Below are positions 35,047-44,528 of a stretch of DNA of 64,000 nucleotides, piece by piece; within the stretch, counting starts at the first letter, position 1; every line of letters starts with the position of its first letter. A program made the translations under genes and the position numbers. This stretch comes from Leptospiraceae bacterium. Lineage in GTDB: Bacteria > Spirochaetota > Leptospiria > Leptospirales > Leptospiraceae. The stretch covers positions 393,757 to 457,756 of the forward strand of contig JACKPB010000002.1 of NCBI GenBank assembly GCA_024233875.1. Direction: 5' to 3'. The notes beneath the pieces were generated by a model that saw nothing but the letters and a program-made list of their open reading frames with translations, was not told the origin of the DNA and made no database searches.

Positions 35047-36586
35047 TGAAGTTCTAATATTACTCTTTCTTCTTTTCCTTCCATCCTCTTTGATTTGGGC
35101 TCAAACATATCTGGATCCCCGGCTGAATGCAATACAGTCCGATATCAATGAAGGGAAGTGTGCGGATGCCGTAGAGAAGAGTAATGAATTGGTTCAGATC
35201 GAACCTGAATACTATTTGGTTTGGATCAAGAAAGCCTATTGTGAAACCATCCTCCCGAGATATGAAGATGCCTACGCGTCTTACAAAAAAGCCGATGCAC
35301 TTTCATCGACAACAGATACACTTCTGGGACTCCAATTCTCTGCTCTGGCACTGGGAAAGAATGAAGAATCAATTGAATATGGAAAGAAGGCTTTAGAAAT
35401 AGATCCTGTGAATTATTGGGCCAAACTCAGATTGATCTATGGATACCAACGTTTGGAAAAATACTCTGCTGCTGAGGAAGAAATCAATAATCTCCAAAAA
35501 CTGTATGGAAATTCTGCTGAACTCACCTGGAATAAGGGTGTCAATCGGTACTACCAAGGGGATAAGGAAGAGGCGAATGAGTACTTTCAAAAAGCCTATG
35601 AGATGGATCCGAATCATGCCGGAGCCAGATACTCTCTCGGATTGAATTCCTCACCGATCCAATTTCATCTCCGGACAGACTACGGAGCTATCAATTACTC
35701 CGAAAATTCAATTTCCTCCAAAGGTGCGACCCGAAGTTTATTTCTAAACACTACCCTTTGGGATTCCTGGACAATAGGAATCGGAGGGATCTCAGACTCC
35801 TTCAATAGCAAAGCATCGACTTCAGGAATCAAGAGATACACTCTGGATGACTACAATGTGTACTACCAGGCTTTGTATCTCAATACAGTTGATCAACTTG
35901 TAGAATATTATAACGGAACCTACAATAAGTATCAGATGTACAAATTGGCAAACTCGGATAGCTTCCTCTCTATCTCATCCGGAATTGGTTCGATAGGATA
36001 CAAAACTAATGATGGAAAGTCTTTCAAGGTGATCGGTCACAAATTCAGCAGTAACTCCAGTTATGTGGATGGTGGAACAATGGTTGGGTTTCTGATGAGT
36101 TTTGGACAGAAGGATAGATTTTCCTTCGGAACAGCCAGAATTGTCTTCCCGAAACACAATGGCTATCAGGTTTCAACAGGATTTCTCTGGAATGTATATG
36201 ATTCTATTTATTTGAATTCAGAGATCTATGCTCAGACTATGAATGTCCAATCCTATGAAGTATCTCTTCTGTACTACTATATGTATTCCCGGGCCGTTTA
36301 CAATCGAAATACCTATGCAGCCTTTCAGCAATCCTTATCCTACTACCATAAATACTTCAATGTCGGAGTAGGAGGTAGGGCAGGAAATCTCTACTCCCCG
36401 CTCTTTGATGAAGTGGGTGTCTACAATGCTGCCAAAATGAAATCCGGTGCTTTCGGATGGATAGGTATCACACCTCTTCCCGGGTTTGAACTTCGGGTGT
36501 CTTACGCCAAAGATTATTGGGAGAATGGATACGGAGAGACTCCTTCCTCATCTCAATTGAAAGTTTATGGATACGGGAGTTTTTAA
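35033..36586 (+). CDS. TPR plus outer-membrane beta-barrel (YaiO-like) protein
   Basis: A 517-residue protein. The start at 35033 gives a clean signal peptide (MKKFNEVLILLFLLFLPSSL, cleavage near WAQ), has GGAG 11 bases upstream and overlaps the upstream gene by 14 bases. Residues about 30-200 hold TPR units (for example YEDAYASYKKADAL and GDKEEANEYFQKAYEMDPNHAGARYSLG). Residues about 210-517 alternate aromatic and small residues in amphipathic strands and end in YGYGSF, as expected for an outer-membrane beta-barrel of the YaiO type. It is likely an outer-membrane export or secretion component for the cassette. Confidence 0.72.
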   Translation: MKKFNEVLILLFLLFLPSSLIWAQTYLDPRLNAIQSDINEGKCADAVEKSNELVQIEPEYYLVWIKKAYCETILPRYEDAYASYKKADALSSTTDTLLGLQFSALALGKNEESIEYGKKALEIDPVNYWAKLRLIYGYQRLEKYSAAEEEINNLQKLYGNSAELTWNKGVNRYYQGDKEEANEYFQKAYEMDPNHAGARYSLGLNSSPIQFHLRTDYGAINYSENSISSKGATRSLFLNTTLWDSWTIGIGGISDSFNSKASTSGIKRYTLDDYNVYYQALYLNTVDQLVEYYNGTYNKYQMYKLANSDSFLSISSGIGSIGYKTNDGKSFKVIGHKFSSNSSYVDGGTMVGFLMSFGQKDRFSFGTARIVFPKHNGYQVSTGFLWNVYDSIYLNSEIYAQTMNVQSYEVSLLYYYMYSRAVYNRNTYAAFQQSLSYYHKYFNVGVGGRAGNLYSPLFDEVGVYNAAKMKSGAFGWIGITPLPGFELRVSYAKDYWENGYGETPSSSQLKVYGYGSF

Positions 36587-37185
36587 TGAAATTTATTCTT
36601 TTCTTTCTTGTCACTTCTCTTAGTTTTTCTCTGATTGCTGATCCTCTTCTGGATTCTTACAAACACGAAAAAGAAGGCAATTATATCAAAGCATTTGAAG
36701 CGATTGAACCAATTCTGGGAAGCTCCGGAAAAGATTATGTGATACAATTGCGTGCCGGTTGGCTTCTGTACATGATTGGAAATTTTTCACAGGCAGTGAT
36801 GTACTTTCAAAAAGCGAGTGTTTTGAATGCAACCTCATTGGAACCGAGGATCTATCAGTTGAAACCTCTCATGTCCCTCGGGAAATTTCGTGAGGTGGAA
36901 TTGGTGGCAAAGTCCATTCTCAGATTGGATTCCAAAAACTACACAGCCCGTTCTTCTCTGGCGTTTTCACTCTACAGTGCCGGGGATTTTAAAAATGCCA
37001 AAATCTATTATGAAAGTTTGATTCAGGACTATCCTACAGATACGGAAATGATCATCGGCTTGGCTTATTCACACCTAAATCAGGTAGAAAAATCCAAAGC
37101 ACTGGAATACTTCAGGATGGCAGAAAGATTGATTCCCTGGGATAGTCGGGTGAAACTTGGAATCGAAGCTTGTGAAGCGAAGTGA
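36586..37185 (+). CDS. periplasmic TPR protein
   Basis: A 199-residue protein. Residues 1-19 are a signal peptide (MKFILFFLVTSLSFSLIADP). The remainder consists of tetratricopeptide repeats (NFSQAVMYFQKASVLNATSLE, GDFKNAKIYYESLIQDYPTD and EKSKALEYFRMAERLIPWD). The ATG shares one base with the upstream TAA (TAATG), so it is translationally coupled. It is the last gene of the cassette and probably a scaffold interacting with the upstream TPR/barrel protein. Confidence 0.78.
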   Translation: MKFILFFLVTSLSFSLIADPLLDSYKHEKEGNYIKAFEAIEPILGSSGKDYVIQLRAGWLLYMIGNFSQAVMYFQKASVLNATSLEPRIYQLKPLMSLGKFREVELVAKSILRLDSKNYTARSSLAFSLYSAGDFKNAKIYYESLIQDYPTDTEMIIGLAYSHLNQVEKSKALEYFRMAERLIPWDSRVKLGIEACEAK

Positions 37186-37188
37186 TCT

Positions 37189-37689
37189 TTAGGTATCAAA
37201 AAATCTCAATAAAAATCCGAGTCCTACTAAAAAACCGGATAGAAAGACTCCGAAAAGTGAAAAAGACTCGATAAGACGATTTTTGGGATAAGACGCCTGG
37301 TTTCCATTGATTCTTGAGATCAGGAGTTTTTGCCCGGCAAACTTTACAGATTTTCGTAAGATGAGAGCATTGTCTCCGATTCTCAATCTTTGATAGGTTC
37401 GGGTATCTACATATTCAGTAACTTCATAAAAATTCCCCTCATCATCCTTTGTGTTGTACGTAAAGACATGAAAGATCTGTGAATTCTTATTGACCCGATG
37501 GTATTCTTTGATTACGGAGAAGGAGCGATTGCTTTCTTCATTCAGATTTTCATATGTACCTGTGATCACCTGATTTCTGGAATAGACGAAAAGGAAGAGT
37601 GAGAGAAAGACAAGAAGACAGATCCCTCCGAGAACAAACAAAATCGAATGGAAGGGAGTAGGTAGGTTTTCCGAAGAGTCTTCTGTCAT
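37189..37689 (-). CDS. DUF3592-like membrane protein
   Basis: A 166-residue protein with two membrane helices (about 15-37 and 142-162) flanking an extracytoplasmic beta-domain. The pattern VFTYNTKDDEGNFYEV and YQRLRIGDNALILRK resembles the DUF3592 layout (F.Y.v.G..y, vGd.v.V.Y.). Function unknown. It is convergent with the PqqD cassette, with a 3-base gap, and appears to be a single gene. Confidence 0.6.
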   Translation of the reverse strand: MTEDSSENLPTPFHSILFVLGGICLLVFLSLFLFVYSRNQVITGTYENLNEESNRSFSVIKEYHRVNKNSQIFHVFTYNTKDDEGNFYEVTEYVDTRTYQRLRIGDNALILRKSVKFAGQKLLISRINGNQASYPKNRLIESFSLFGVFLSGFLVGLGFLLRFFDT

Positions 37690-37736
37690 AAAATTTCTGT
37701 GTATTCGGATCCAATTCTATAGAATCAGAAGGTAGG

Positions 37737-37771
37737 GGAGAAACCCTATCTATTTCTAGACGGGTCTCTCC
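37737..37771 (-). terminator. possible terminator after methylmalonyl-CoA mutase
   Basis: A 10-bp stem with one mismatch (37737-37746 with 37762-37771) and 15-base loop, about 28 bases beyond the mutase stop. There is no T-run, so factor-independent termination is not assured. Confidence 0.35.
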
Positions 37772-37798
37772 TGTTTGATTTCAATCCGGAAAGAGAGA

Positions 37799-39928
37799 TT
37801 ATTTCTCCATGATCGAAAGGATTTTTTCTGCTGCTTCAGTGATCACAGTTCCCGGTCCGAAAATAGCTGCCACTCCGTGATTGTAGAGGAAGTCATAGTC
37901 CTGATGAGGAATCACTCCACCCGCAATGATCAAAATGTCATTGGCTTTTTGGGCTTTGAGAATATCCACCAATTCGGGAATCAGAGTCTTGTGACCGGCT
38001 GCTTGTGAAGACACACCTATGATGTGAACATCATTTTCTATGGCTTGTTTGGCAACCTCTGCAGGAGTTTGGAAGAGGGGAGCAACGTCGATATCAAAAC
38101 CCATGTCGGCAAACGAAGTTGAAATCACTTTTGCACCACGGTCGTGACCGTCCTGTCCCATCTTGGCAACGAGCATTCTCGGTCTTCTTCCCAGTTTTTT
38201 GGAAAGTTCTTCTACTCTTTTTTGGACATCTGTAAATTTCTGATTGCCCTGATTGAGATTAGAATAGACTCCACTGATGGTTTTGATCTCGGCCTGATGT
38301 CTACCGTAGACTTTTTCCATAGCATAAGAAATTTCTCCCAGAGTGGCTCTTGCTCTGGCTGCATCCACAGCCGCTTCCAGAAGATTTCCCTGACCTGTTT
38401 CTGCGATCTTGGTGATTTTAGCCAGGTGAGTGTCCACATCGGCTTGATTTCTCTTGGCTTTGAGTTCTTTGATTCGCGCGATTTGTTTGTCACGGACAGC
38501 TGAATTGTCGATGTCCAGGATAGAGATTTCATCTTCATGAGCGAGTTTGAACTTATTCACTCCCACGATGACTTCGATCCCCTGATCGATGAGAGCCTGA
38601 CGTTTGGCGGCAGATTCTTCAATCTTGAGTTTTGGAATACCCGCATCTACAGCCTTGGCCATACCACCGGCTTTTTCTACTTCGTCTAGGATCACTCTGG
38701 CTTCTTTGATCAAAGAGTCAGTTAGGGATTCGATGAAATAAGATCCACCCAGAGGGTCTACCACCCTACAAACCTGGCTTTCATTTTGGATGATGAGCTG
38801 AGTATTTCTAGCAATTCTCGCAGAAAATTCAGTTGGGAGAGCCACAGCTTCATCCAGAGCATTGGTATGGAGAGACTGAGTTCCGCCGAGAACTGCGGCT
38901 AGGGCTTCCAGAGTCGTACGAATCACGTTGTTGTATGGATCCTGTTCGGTGAGACTCCAACCTGATGTCTGGCAATGGGTTCGAAGTGCGCCGGACATAG
39001 GGTTTTTGGGATTGAACTGACTCATGAGTTCTGCCCAGAGGAATCTGGCAGCTCTGAGTTTCGCGATTTCCATGAAGAAATTCATTCCGATTCCGAAGAA
39101 GAAGGAAAGTCTGGGAGCAAAGCTATCCACATTCAATCCGCGATCCAGAGCAGTGCGCACGTATTCGAGTCCATCGGCAAGAGTGAATGCTAATTCCTGA
39201 ACTGCATTTCCTCCTGCTTCCTGGATGTGATAGCCACTGATGGAGATGGAGTTGAATCGGGGCATGTTCTTGGAAGTGTACTCAATGATGTCTCCTATGA
39301 TCTTCATGGAGGGAAGAGGGGGGTAGATATATGTATTACGTACCATGAACTCTTTGAGGATATCATTCTGAATGGTTCCCGAAAGTTCGGAAACCTTTGC
39401 ACCCTGCTCCTCGCCGGCAACTATAAACATAGCCATAACGGGTAGCACAGCTCCATTCATGGTCATGGAAACAGACATGTCTTTTAAAGGAATCTGGTCG
39501 AAGAGGACTTTCATGTCTTCCACAGAATCAATTGCAACACCTGCTTTTCCTACATCCCCTGTCACTCTTTCGTGATCGGAGTCATAACCTCTATGAGTAG
39601 CCAGGTCAAATGCTACAGAAAGACCTTTCTGACCGGCCGCTAAATTTTTTCTGTAAAAAGCATTGGATTCTTCTGCAGTAGAAAAACCGGCATACTGACG
39701 GATCGTCCAGGGTTGATTGGCATACATTGATGCACGGGGACCTCTTTTGAAAGGAAACATTCCCGGCATAGTGTTGATATTTTCCAGTTTTTCTAAATCT
39801 TCAAACGTATAGAGGGGCTTCCACTCTATACCTTCCGGAGACATCCATTTTAAGGAATTTACATCCTTACCTTTTAGATCTTTTTCTTTGGCAATTTTTT
39901 CCCACTCGGGTATGTTTGCTTTTTCCAT
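37799..39928 (-). CDS. methylmalonyl-CoA mutase, large subunit
   Basis: A 709-residue adenosylcobalamin-dependent mutase converting (R)-methylmalonyl-CoA to succinyl-CoA in propionate metabolism. The N-terminal half is the substrate-binding TIM barrel with PFKRGPRASMYANQPWTIRQY and IQEAGGNAVQELAF. The C-terminal domain (about 580-705) binds B12 through DGHDRG near residue 590, plus GVSSQAAGHKTL and IIAGGVIPHQDY. The length matches the catalytic chain (MutB/ScpA). No small subunit or meaB is adjacent. The 70-base leader to the next gene on the same strand suggests its own promoter. Confidence 0.95.
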   Translation of the reverse strand: MEKANIPEWEKIAKEKDLKGKDVNSLKWMSPEGIEWKPLYTFEDLEKLENINTMPGMFPFKRGPRASMYANQPWTIRQYAGFSTAEESNAFYRKNLAAGQKGLSVAFDLATHRGYDSDHERVTGDVGKAGVAIDSVEDMKVLFDQIPLKDMSVSMTMNGAVLPVMAMFIVAGEEQGAKVSELSGTIQNDILKEFMVRNTYIYPPLPSMKIIGDIIEYTSKNMPRFNSISISGYHIQEAGGNAVQELAFTLADGLEYVRTALDRGLNVDSFAPRLSFFFGIGMNFFMEIAKLRAARFLWAELMSQFNPKNPMSGALRTHCQTSGWSLTEQDPYNNVIRTTLEALAAVLGGTQSLHTNALDEAVALPTEFSARIARNTQLIIQNESQVCRVVDPLGGSYFIESLTDSLIKEARVILDEVEKAGGMAKAVDAGIPKLKIEESAAKRQALIDQGIEVIVGVNKFKLAHEDEISILDIDNSAVRDKQIARIKELKAKRNQADVDTHLAKITKIAETGQGNLLEAAVDAARARATLGEISYAMEKVYGRHQAEIKTISGVYSNLNQGNQKFTDVQKRVEELSKKLGRRPRMLVAKMGQDGHDRGAKVISTSFADMGFDIDVAPLFQTPAEVAKQAIENDVHIIGVSSQAAGHKTLIPELVDILKAQKANDILIIAGGVIPHQDYDFLYNHGVAAIFGPGTVITEAAEKILSIMEK

Positions 39929-39998
39929 GATTCCTCCAATTTCTATATATGTTTTAAATTTCTAAAATAATTTATATTGTCCGTGTCCCGAATCGGGA

Positions 39999-40301
39999 TC
40001 AATCACTTACGTATTCGATTTCTTCCATGTACCCATAAAACTCTCCCACAGGTCTTTGAAAGGTGAAGTGGAGTGGATAGATCACCAGTCTTCTTGCACT
40101 TTGTTCGAGAGTCTGTCTCGGATCAGCTGAGAGGAGTCCGATGGGGATGGATAGAACAAAAAAACCACTACCAATCGCCAGGGCCGCCAATCCTAGGGGA
40201 CGAATCGGAATGAGATCAAACATCATCTCTCCTGAGCTGGGGACTTCTTTTGCACTCAATGAAAATGCAAAGATCAAAAATACAATTAACATTTTTTTCA
40301 T
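39999..40301 (-). CDS. exported small unknown protein
   Basis: A 100-residue protein if it starts at ATG 40301, which gives a signal peptide MKKMLIVFLIFAFSLSA and an AGGT ahead; an upstream TTG/ATG extension would bury the signal. One further hydrophobic segment follows (LAALAIGSGFFVLSIPIGLL). No family is recognised. It begins 1 base after the TerC gene ends and is likely co-transcribed with it. Confidence 0.6.
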   Translation of the reverse strand: MKKMLIVFLIFAFSLSAKEVPSSGEMMFDLIPIRPLGLAALAIGSGFFVLSIPIGLLSADPRQTLEQSARRLVIYPLHFTFQRPVGEFYGYMEEIEYVSD

Positions 40302-40302
40302 A

Positions 40303-41316
40303 TTAACCTGCCTTCTTAGTATTGAGATAATTGGGTAGAGATGCCAGAATCGATATAAGTAGTACAAAACAGATAAATGCTAGAGACACGGCTATGGAGA
40401 CATGGATTTCTTTTCCATAAGTGTGGAGTGAGATCAGGGGGAGGAGCATCTTGATGCCTACAAATGCCAGAATCGCAGAGACTCCAAGTTTGAGATAGAT
40501 GAAAAGTTCCATGATCCCACTGATCATAAAATAAAGAGACCGAAGTCCGAGAATGGCAAAGATATTGGATGTGTAGACGATAAATGGACTCTGGCTTACG
40601 GAAAATACTGCCGGAATAGAATCAAAAGCAAACATCACATCACTCAACTCGATAAGAACTAAAACAACAAACATAGGAGTTGCCAATCTCTTTCCGTTTT
40701 CCCGGGTAAAAAAATGAGTGCCGTCAAATTTTTCCGTCATGGGAACCCATTTCTTAAGAAATTGAAAGGTACCGCTACTCTCAGGATTGAAATCTTCTTC
40801 CTCTTCATCGTCTCTATGAAGGAACATCTTTACTGCTGTGTAAATCAAAAAGACTCCAAATATGTAGAGAATCCAGGTGAACTTTGAAATCAGGGCGGCA
40901 CCCGAAAGAATCATAATCGCTCGAAGTATCACAGCTCCGATGATCCCCCATTTCAGGATGTCAGGTTGCTTCTCGGGTCCGATCCTGTATTTTTGAAAAA
41001 TCATGATGAAAACAAAGAGATTGTCCACGGAAAGAGATTTTTCTAAAAGATAAGCGGCTATGAATTCGAGAGTCTTCTCTTTGTTCATATCGGGAGATGC
41101 GGGATCCGTATCATAAAGATAAATAAATGCGGCAAAAATGAAAGATGTAGTGATCCAAATAGCGGTCCAGATACTGGCCCGTTTGAAACTCATGGTATGA
41201 TCTGCAGATTTTTTTAAAAACCCTAGATCGAGGGCTAACATAAAAATCACGATTAGGTTGAACACACCGAAAAGAAGGAGTTCATGGTTGATAGAATCTA
41301 AAAACATCAGATACAT
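40303..41316 (-). CDS. TerC/Alx family membrane protein
   Basis: A 337-residue polytopic protein of the TerC/Alx family, implicated in metal (manganese) export and in loading metal onto secreted enzymes. It has about nine membrane helices. The signature ALDLGFLKK near the N-terminus, AAYLLEKSLSVDNLFVF and ELSDVMFAFDSIPAVFSV carry the intramembrane Asp/Glu residues conserved in the family. A loop between helices contains an acidic HRDDEEEEDF tract. No yybP-ykoY-like leader is evident upstream. It is divergent from the ferritin-like gene. Confidence 0.92.
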   Translation of the reverse strand: MYLMFLDSINHELLLFGVFNLIVIFMLALDLGFLKKSADHTMSFKRASIWTAIWITTSFIFAAFIYLYDTDPASPDMNKEKTLEFIAAYLLEKSLSVDNLFVFIMIFQKYRIGPEKQPDILKWGIIGAVILRAIMILSGAALISKFTWILYIFGVFLIYTAVKMFLHRDDEEEEDFNPESSGTFQFLKKWVPMTEKFDGTHFFTRENGKRLATPMFVVLVLIELSDVMFAFDSIPAVFSVSQSPFIVYTSNIFAILGLRSLYFMISGIMELFIYLKLGVSAILAFVGIKMLLPLISLHTYGKEIHVSIAVSLAFICFVLLISILASLPNYLNTKKAG

Positions 41317-41502
41317 TCTTCCTCGATTGGAAAGTTTTTACAATCTAATTTTAAGCCAATTCGGGAAAACCTGAAGAAATTCGAGAATTGTCTAAAATGC
41401 TTTTTGCAAAAACTTTCTCACAAAAAAAAATGCTCTATATTTTTTATTACTTGTAATATTCAAAAACTTTTGAAAATAGATGCGTTCACAAGGAGAGGAA
41501 TG

Positions 41503-42057
41503 ATGACAGTAAGCATGAAGAATACAACTTTACTCGATGCGGTCGCATCTGCGATTGAATATGAAAAAGATTGTTTCAATTTTTTTCTAAAAAGTTTCGA
41601 AACAGCTCCGGAAGGTCATTCAATGAAAGAATTTTTCAAGCAATTGGCCGAGCACGGTGATGAGCATATCAAACTAATTCAGGAGCTTTACAATGAATTG
41701 AGCGGGGGTGTGCAATTTCCCAATCTCAAGCAATTGTCTGCGATCCATAAGTTTCATTCCACTGCTATCTTCAAAGTTATGAAAAAGATAGAGAGAAATG
41801 TCCGTCAGGAACATTCAGATGATTTACAAAAAGTCGAATCCGCTCTGAATACTATGGAAGATGCTAGAGATTTTTACAATAAAATGAAGGATAGATTCAA
41901 TAACCCTGAAGTGAAAATCTTCTTCAAAAAATTGGCGGATTACAACGAAGACAATCGAATTCTTGTGGAAGCAATGAACACATATCTGACCCAAACTGAT
42001 AAGGTGGACTACTACTGGGATGATGAAGAGCTCATCAAAGATTCGGCTATGGTTTGA
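41503..42057 (+). CDS. ferritin-like/rubrerythrin-type diiron-like protein
   Basis: A 184-residue all-helical protein. The first pair of helices has EYEKDCFNFFLKSFE and LAEHGDEHIKLIQ, resembling the E...ExxH ligands of rubrerythrin-like four-helix bundles, and the second half repeats the pattern less completely (MEDARDFYNKM and LADYNEDNRILVEAM, with Asn for His). Metal binding is therefore likely but not certain. An AGGAGAGG sequence (41491-41498) supports ATG 41503 (or 41500) rather than the TTG at 41404. It is followed by the aminotransferase after 6 bases. Confidence 0.68.
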   Translation: MTVSMKNTTLLDAVASAIEYEKDCFNFFLKSFETAPEGHSMKEFFKQLAEHGDEHIKLIQELYNELSGGVQFPNLKQLSAIHKFHSTAIFKVMKKIERNVRQEHSDDLQKVESALNTMEDARDFYNKMKDRFNNPEVKIFFKKLADYNEDNRILVEAMNTYLTQTDKVDYYWDDEELIKDSAMV

Positions 42058-42063
42058 AATACT

Positions 42064-43206
42064 TTGTCTGAAATGAACTGGGAGGAAGTGCAGAAGAATT
42101 ATCCGGTCAATCAGGAATGGATCTGGATGAACAATTGTGGAACAACTCCTATAGGCACTCACGTTCTCAAGAGACTCTCCCTCTATTGGGAGGGGTATTC
42201 CCGAAAAGGCATTTTCAGTGAGGTTGAGAGCTTCGCTGTTACAAAATCTGCCATTTTAAGAATCCTTTCCAAATTGTTAGATGTCAAAGAGTCGGAATTG
42301 GCTCTGATTCACAATACCTCTGAGGGGATGAATTTCCTCTCCCGGGGAGTGGATTTGAAATCGGGTGATGAGATCCTGCTTTTGGAAGATGAGTACCCGA
42401 GCAACGTCTATCCCTGGGAACATTGGAAGTCGAAAGGAGTAAGTATTGAATTCCTAGCTTCAGGACAGACCCCCGAGGAATGTCTTTCCAATTTTCAATC
42501 CAAAATCTCATCGAAAACGAAACTTGTCTCTCTTTCAGCCGTGCATTGGTGTACCGGGCTTCCCCTCCCGATTCGGGAAATCTCAGAGATCTGTAAGGAA
42601 AAGGGAATATTCTTCTTTCTCGATGGAGCTCAGGGGGTGGGGCAGATACCCATTCACCTCTCTGAAATCCATGCGGACGGGATGGCTTTCCCCGCATGGA
42701 AATGGCTACTCGGTCCTCTCGGGTTGGGGGTTCTGTACATTCGGGAATCCTCCCTCCAAAAGATCCATCCGATTTTCAAAGGAACAGACTCTGTGCGGGA
42801 CTCAATAAATTATTTCCCTTACAGAGATGAATGGAAGGATGGCACTTCACGTTTTGAATTTTCCACTCCTTCTTTTCAGGATTGGGTGTACTTTCGGGCC
42901 AGTTTGGAATATCTAGAAGAAATAGGTTTTTCTAATGTACGGAACCGGATTCATGAATTGGTGGATGATCTCAGGTCAAGGCTGGAAGATCTGGGGATGA
43001 ATTGTTTCCCGGGTCAAGGAGTACGCAGCGGTATACTTGTTGCCGGAAAGCAAGGTTATTCTTCTACTCAAATCGTCGGTTTTTTAAAGGAAAATGGTAT
43101 CATTACAGCAGACCGATTGGGTGGAGTCCGGTTCTCTCCTCACATCTACAATTCAAGCTTTCAGATGGAGTTGATTCATAAAAAACTGAAGAGCTTACTC
43201 AAATAA
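42064..43206 (+). CDS. class V PLP-dependent aminotransferase/cysteine desulfurase-like
   Basis: A 380-residue enzyme of the class V aminotransferase fold. It has NNCGTTPIGTHV at the N-terminus, IHNTSEGMNFLSRG (PLP phosphate), the SAVHWCTGLPLPIREI core, FFLDGAQGVGQIPI with the PLP Asp, and AFPAWKWLLGPLGLGVLYI, where the Lys should form the Schiff base. The substrate is not evident; IscS-type persulfide Cys loops are not apparent. The start is TTG 42064 or ATG 42073, neither with a clear ribosome-binding site. It is probably co-transcribed with the ferritin-like gene. Confidence 0.82.
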   Translation: MSEMNWEEVQKNYPVNQEWIWMNNCGTTPIGTHVLKRLSLYWEGYSRKGIFSEVESFAVTKSAILRILSKLLDVKESELALIHNTSEGMNFLSRGVDLKSGDEILLLEDEYPSNVYPWEHWKSKGVSIEFLASGQTPEECLSNFQSKISSKTKLVSLSAVHWCTGLPLPIREISEICKEKGIFFFLDGAQGVGQIPIHLSEIHADGMAFPAWKWLLGPLGLGVLYIRESSLQKIHPIFKGTDSVRDSINYFPYRDEWKDGTSRFEFSTPSFQDWVYFRASLEYLEEIGFSNVRNRIHELVDDLRSRLEDLGMNCFPGQGVRSGILVAGKQGYSSTQIVGFLKENGIITADRLGGVRFSPHIYNSSFQMELIHKKLKSLLK

Positions 43207-43380
43207 TTTCCAACACTTCCAATCAAATGAAGTCCTTTTGTCCCATCTCTCAAAATGGGTAAAATACCTATCTTCGTACTGAATGGGAGGATTTTTTTTG
43301 TATTTCATGAAAACCTGAAAATTACAGAAAGACTGAATAATCAGTTGAATATTATTTTCTCTTAATAAGAATTGTTAAAT

Positions 43381-44520
43381 ATGGAGCTTGTGTCTGATTT
43401 TCAAAATATGCGTAATCTGGAGAGTTTTTTTCAAAAACCAGATATTCTCATCAGTATAGTAGACGATGATAGTGTCAATAGGCGATTTCTCTCTACTCTC
43501 ATGAGATCTGAGGGCTTTGAATCATTTACAGCGGAAAATGGTTTGGACGCTCTCGAGAAATATAAGGTAAATGTACCAACCCTCATTCTCTTGGACATCA
43601 ATATGCCCGAGATGGATGGGTTCGAGCTCATTGAAAATCTCAAAAAAAATTCTCATTACATGGACATTCCGGTGATTTTTCTGAGTACCAATGATGATGT
43701 GGACAATAGAGTCCAGGGACTCAAATTGGGTGGAGTCGACTTTATATCCAAACCTTTCAGCGAAGAAGAGGTTATGACCCGTGTCAAGGTTCATCTACAT
43801 AATTTTCTTCTCCAAAGGCAATTGAAGGAGCTGAATGAGATCAAAAATAAATTTTTCTCTGTAGTTTCCAAGGACATGAAGAACAACCTGAGTCACATCA
43901 TAGAAGGACTCGGTCATCTTCAGGATCTGGCTGAAATGAATGATATGAAGAGTTTGAAAGAAGCCATCCTTCATCAACAAAGACTCAATACCAAGACCAA
44001 CCACTTTTTAAAAAATCTGATTGATTGGTCCAGCATTCAGGTGAAGACCTATACTTTACATTTTTCTAATGTATCTCTGAGCAAAACGATTCAAAACTCT
44101 CTTGATTTCTACACCTCGGATATCAAGAAGAAGCATATCAAGGTAAACAACCAGTTTTCCGAAAAAAATCTCCTGGTCAATGTAGACGAATACTCACTTA
44201 AAGTCATAGTTGATAATCTGGTGTCCAATGCGATAAAGTTCACTAATTATGAAGAATCGATAGATTTGAGTTACAAGTTTCAGGAGGATCAGATCCTTGT
44301 TTCGATTACCAACCGTGGAATGTACTTTCCCCAATCAAGATTGAAAAACCTATTTCAGATTGATAAGGATACGAGCAATCCGAAAATCGAAGAAGAAAAA
44401 GGATCCGGGTTGGGGTTGATTCTCTGCAAAGAACTTGTTTCAAAGAATGGAGGTGAGTTCTCTATTGATGCTTATGAAGAGACGACAAAAATTATTTTTA
44501 CCCTGAATAGAGAGAAATAA
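43381..44520 (+). CDS. receiver-histidine kinase-like protein with degenerate kinase
   Basis: A 379-residue protein from ATG 43381 (TTG 43372 is possible). Residues 20-140 are an intact receiver: acidic cluster VDDD (28-30), phospho-acceptor Asp72 in LLDINMPEMDG, Ser in FLSTND and Lys in SKPF. Residues 150-379 look like HisKA-HATPase, but the phospho-acceptor His is Lys164 (FFSVVSKDM where the next gene has FFSIIAHDL), and the G1-box Asp is Asn311 (ITNRGMYF). The N-box (VDNLVSNAIKF) and G2 (GSGLGL) remain. Autophosphorylation is unlikely; the protein may bind ATP or a partner kinase. It is followed by a sensor kinase after 8 bases. Confidence 0.82.
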   Translation: MELVSDFQNMRNLESFFQKPDILISIVDDDSVNRRFLSTLMRSEGFESFTAENGLDALEKYKVNVPTLILLDINMPEMDGFELIENLKKNSHYMDIPVIFLSTNDDVDNRVQGLKLGGVDFISKPFSEEEVMTRVKVHLHNFLLQRQLKELNEIKNKFFSVVSKDMKNNLSHIIEGLGHLQDLAEMNDMKSLKEAILHQQRLNTKTNHFLKNLIDWSSIQVKTYTLHFSNVSLSKTIQNSLDFYTSDIKKKHIKVNNQFSEKNLLVNVDEYSLKVIVDNLVSNAIKFTNYEESIDLSYKFQEDQILVSITNRGMYFPQSRLKNLFQIDKDTSNPKIEEEKGSGLGLILCKELVSKNGGEFSIDAYEETTKIIFTLNREK

Positions 44521-44528
44521 TTAGGACG

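Noticed and set aside
41317..41502. Manganese (yybP-ykoY) riboswitch upstream of terC
   Set aside because: The leader is short and AT-rich, without the paired GC-rich helices expected of that riboswitch.
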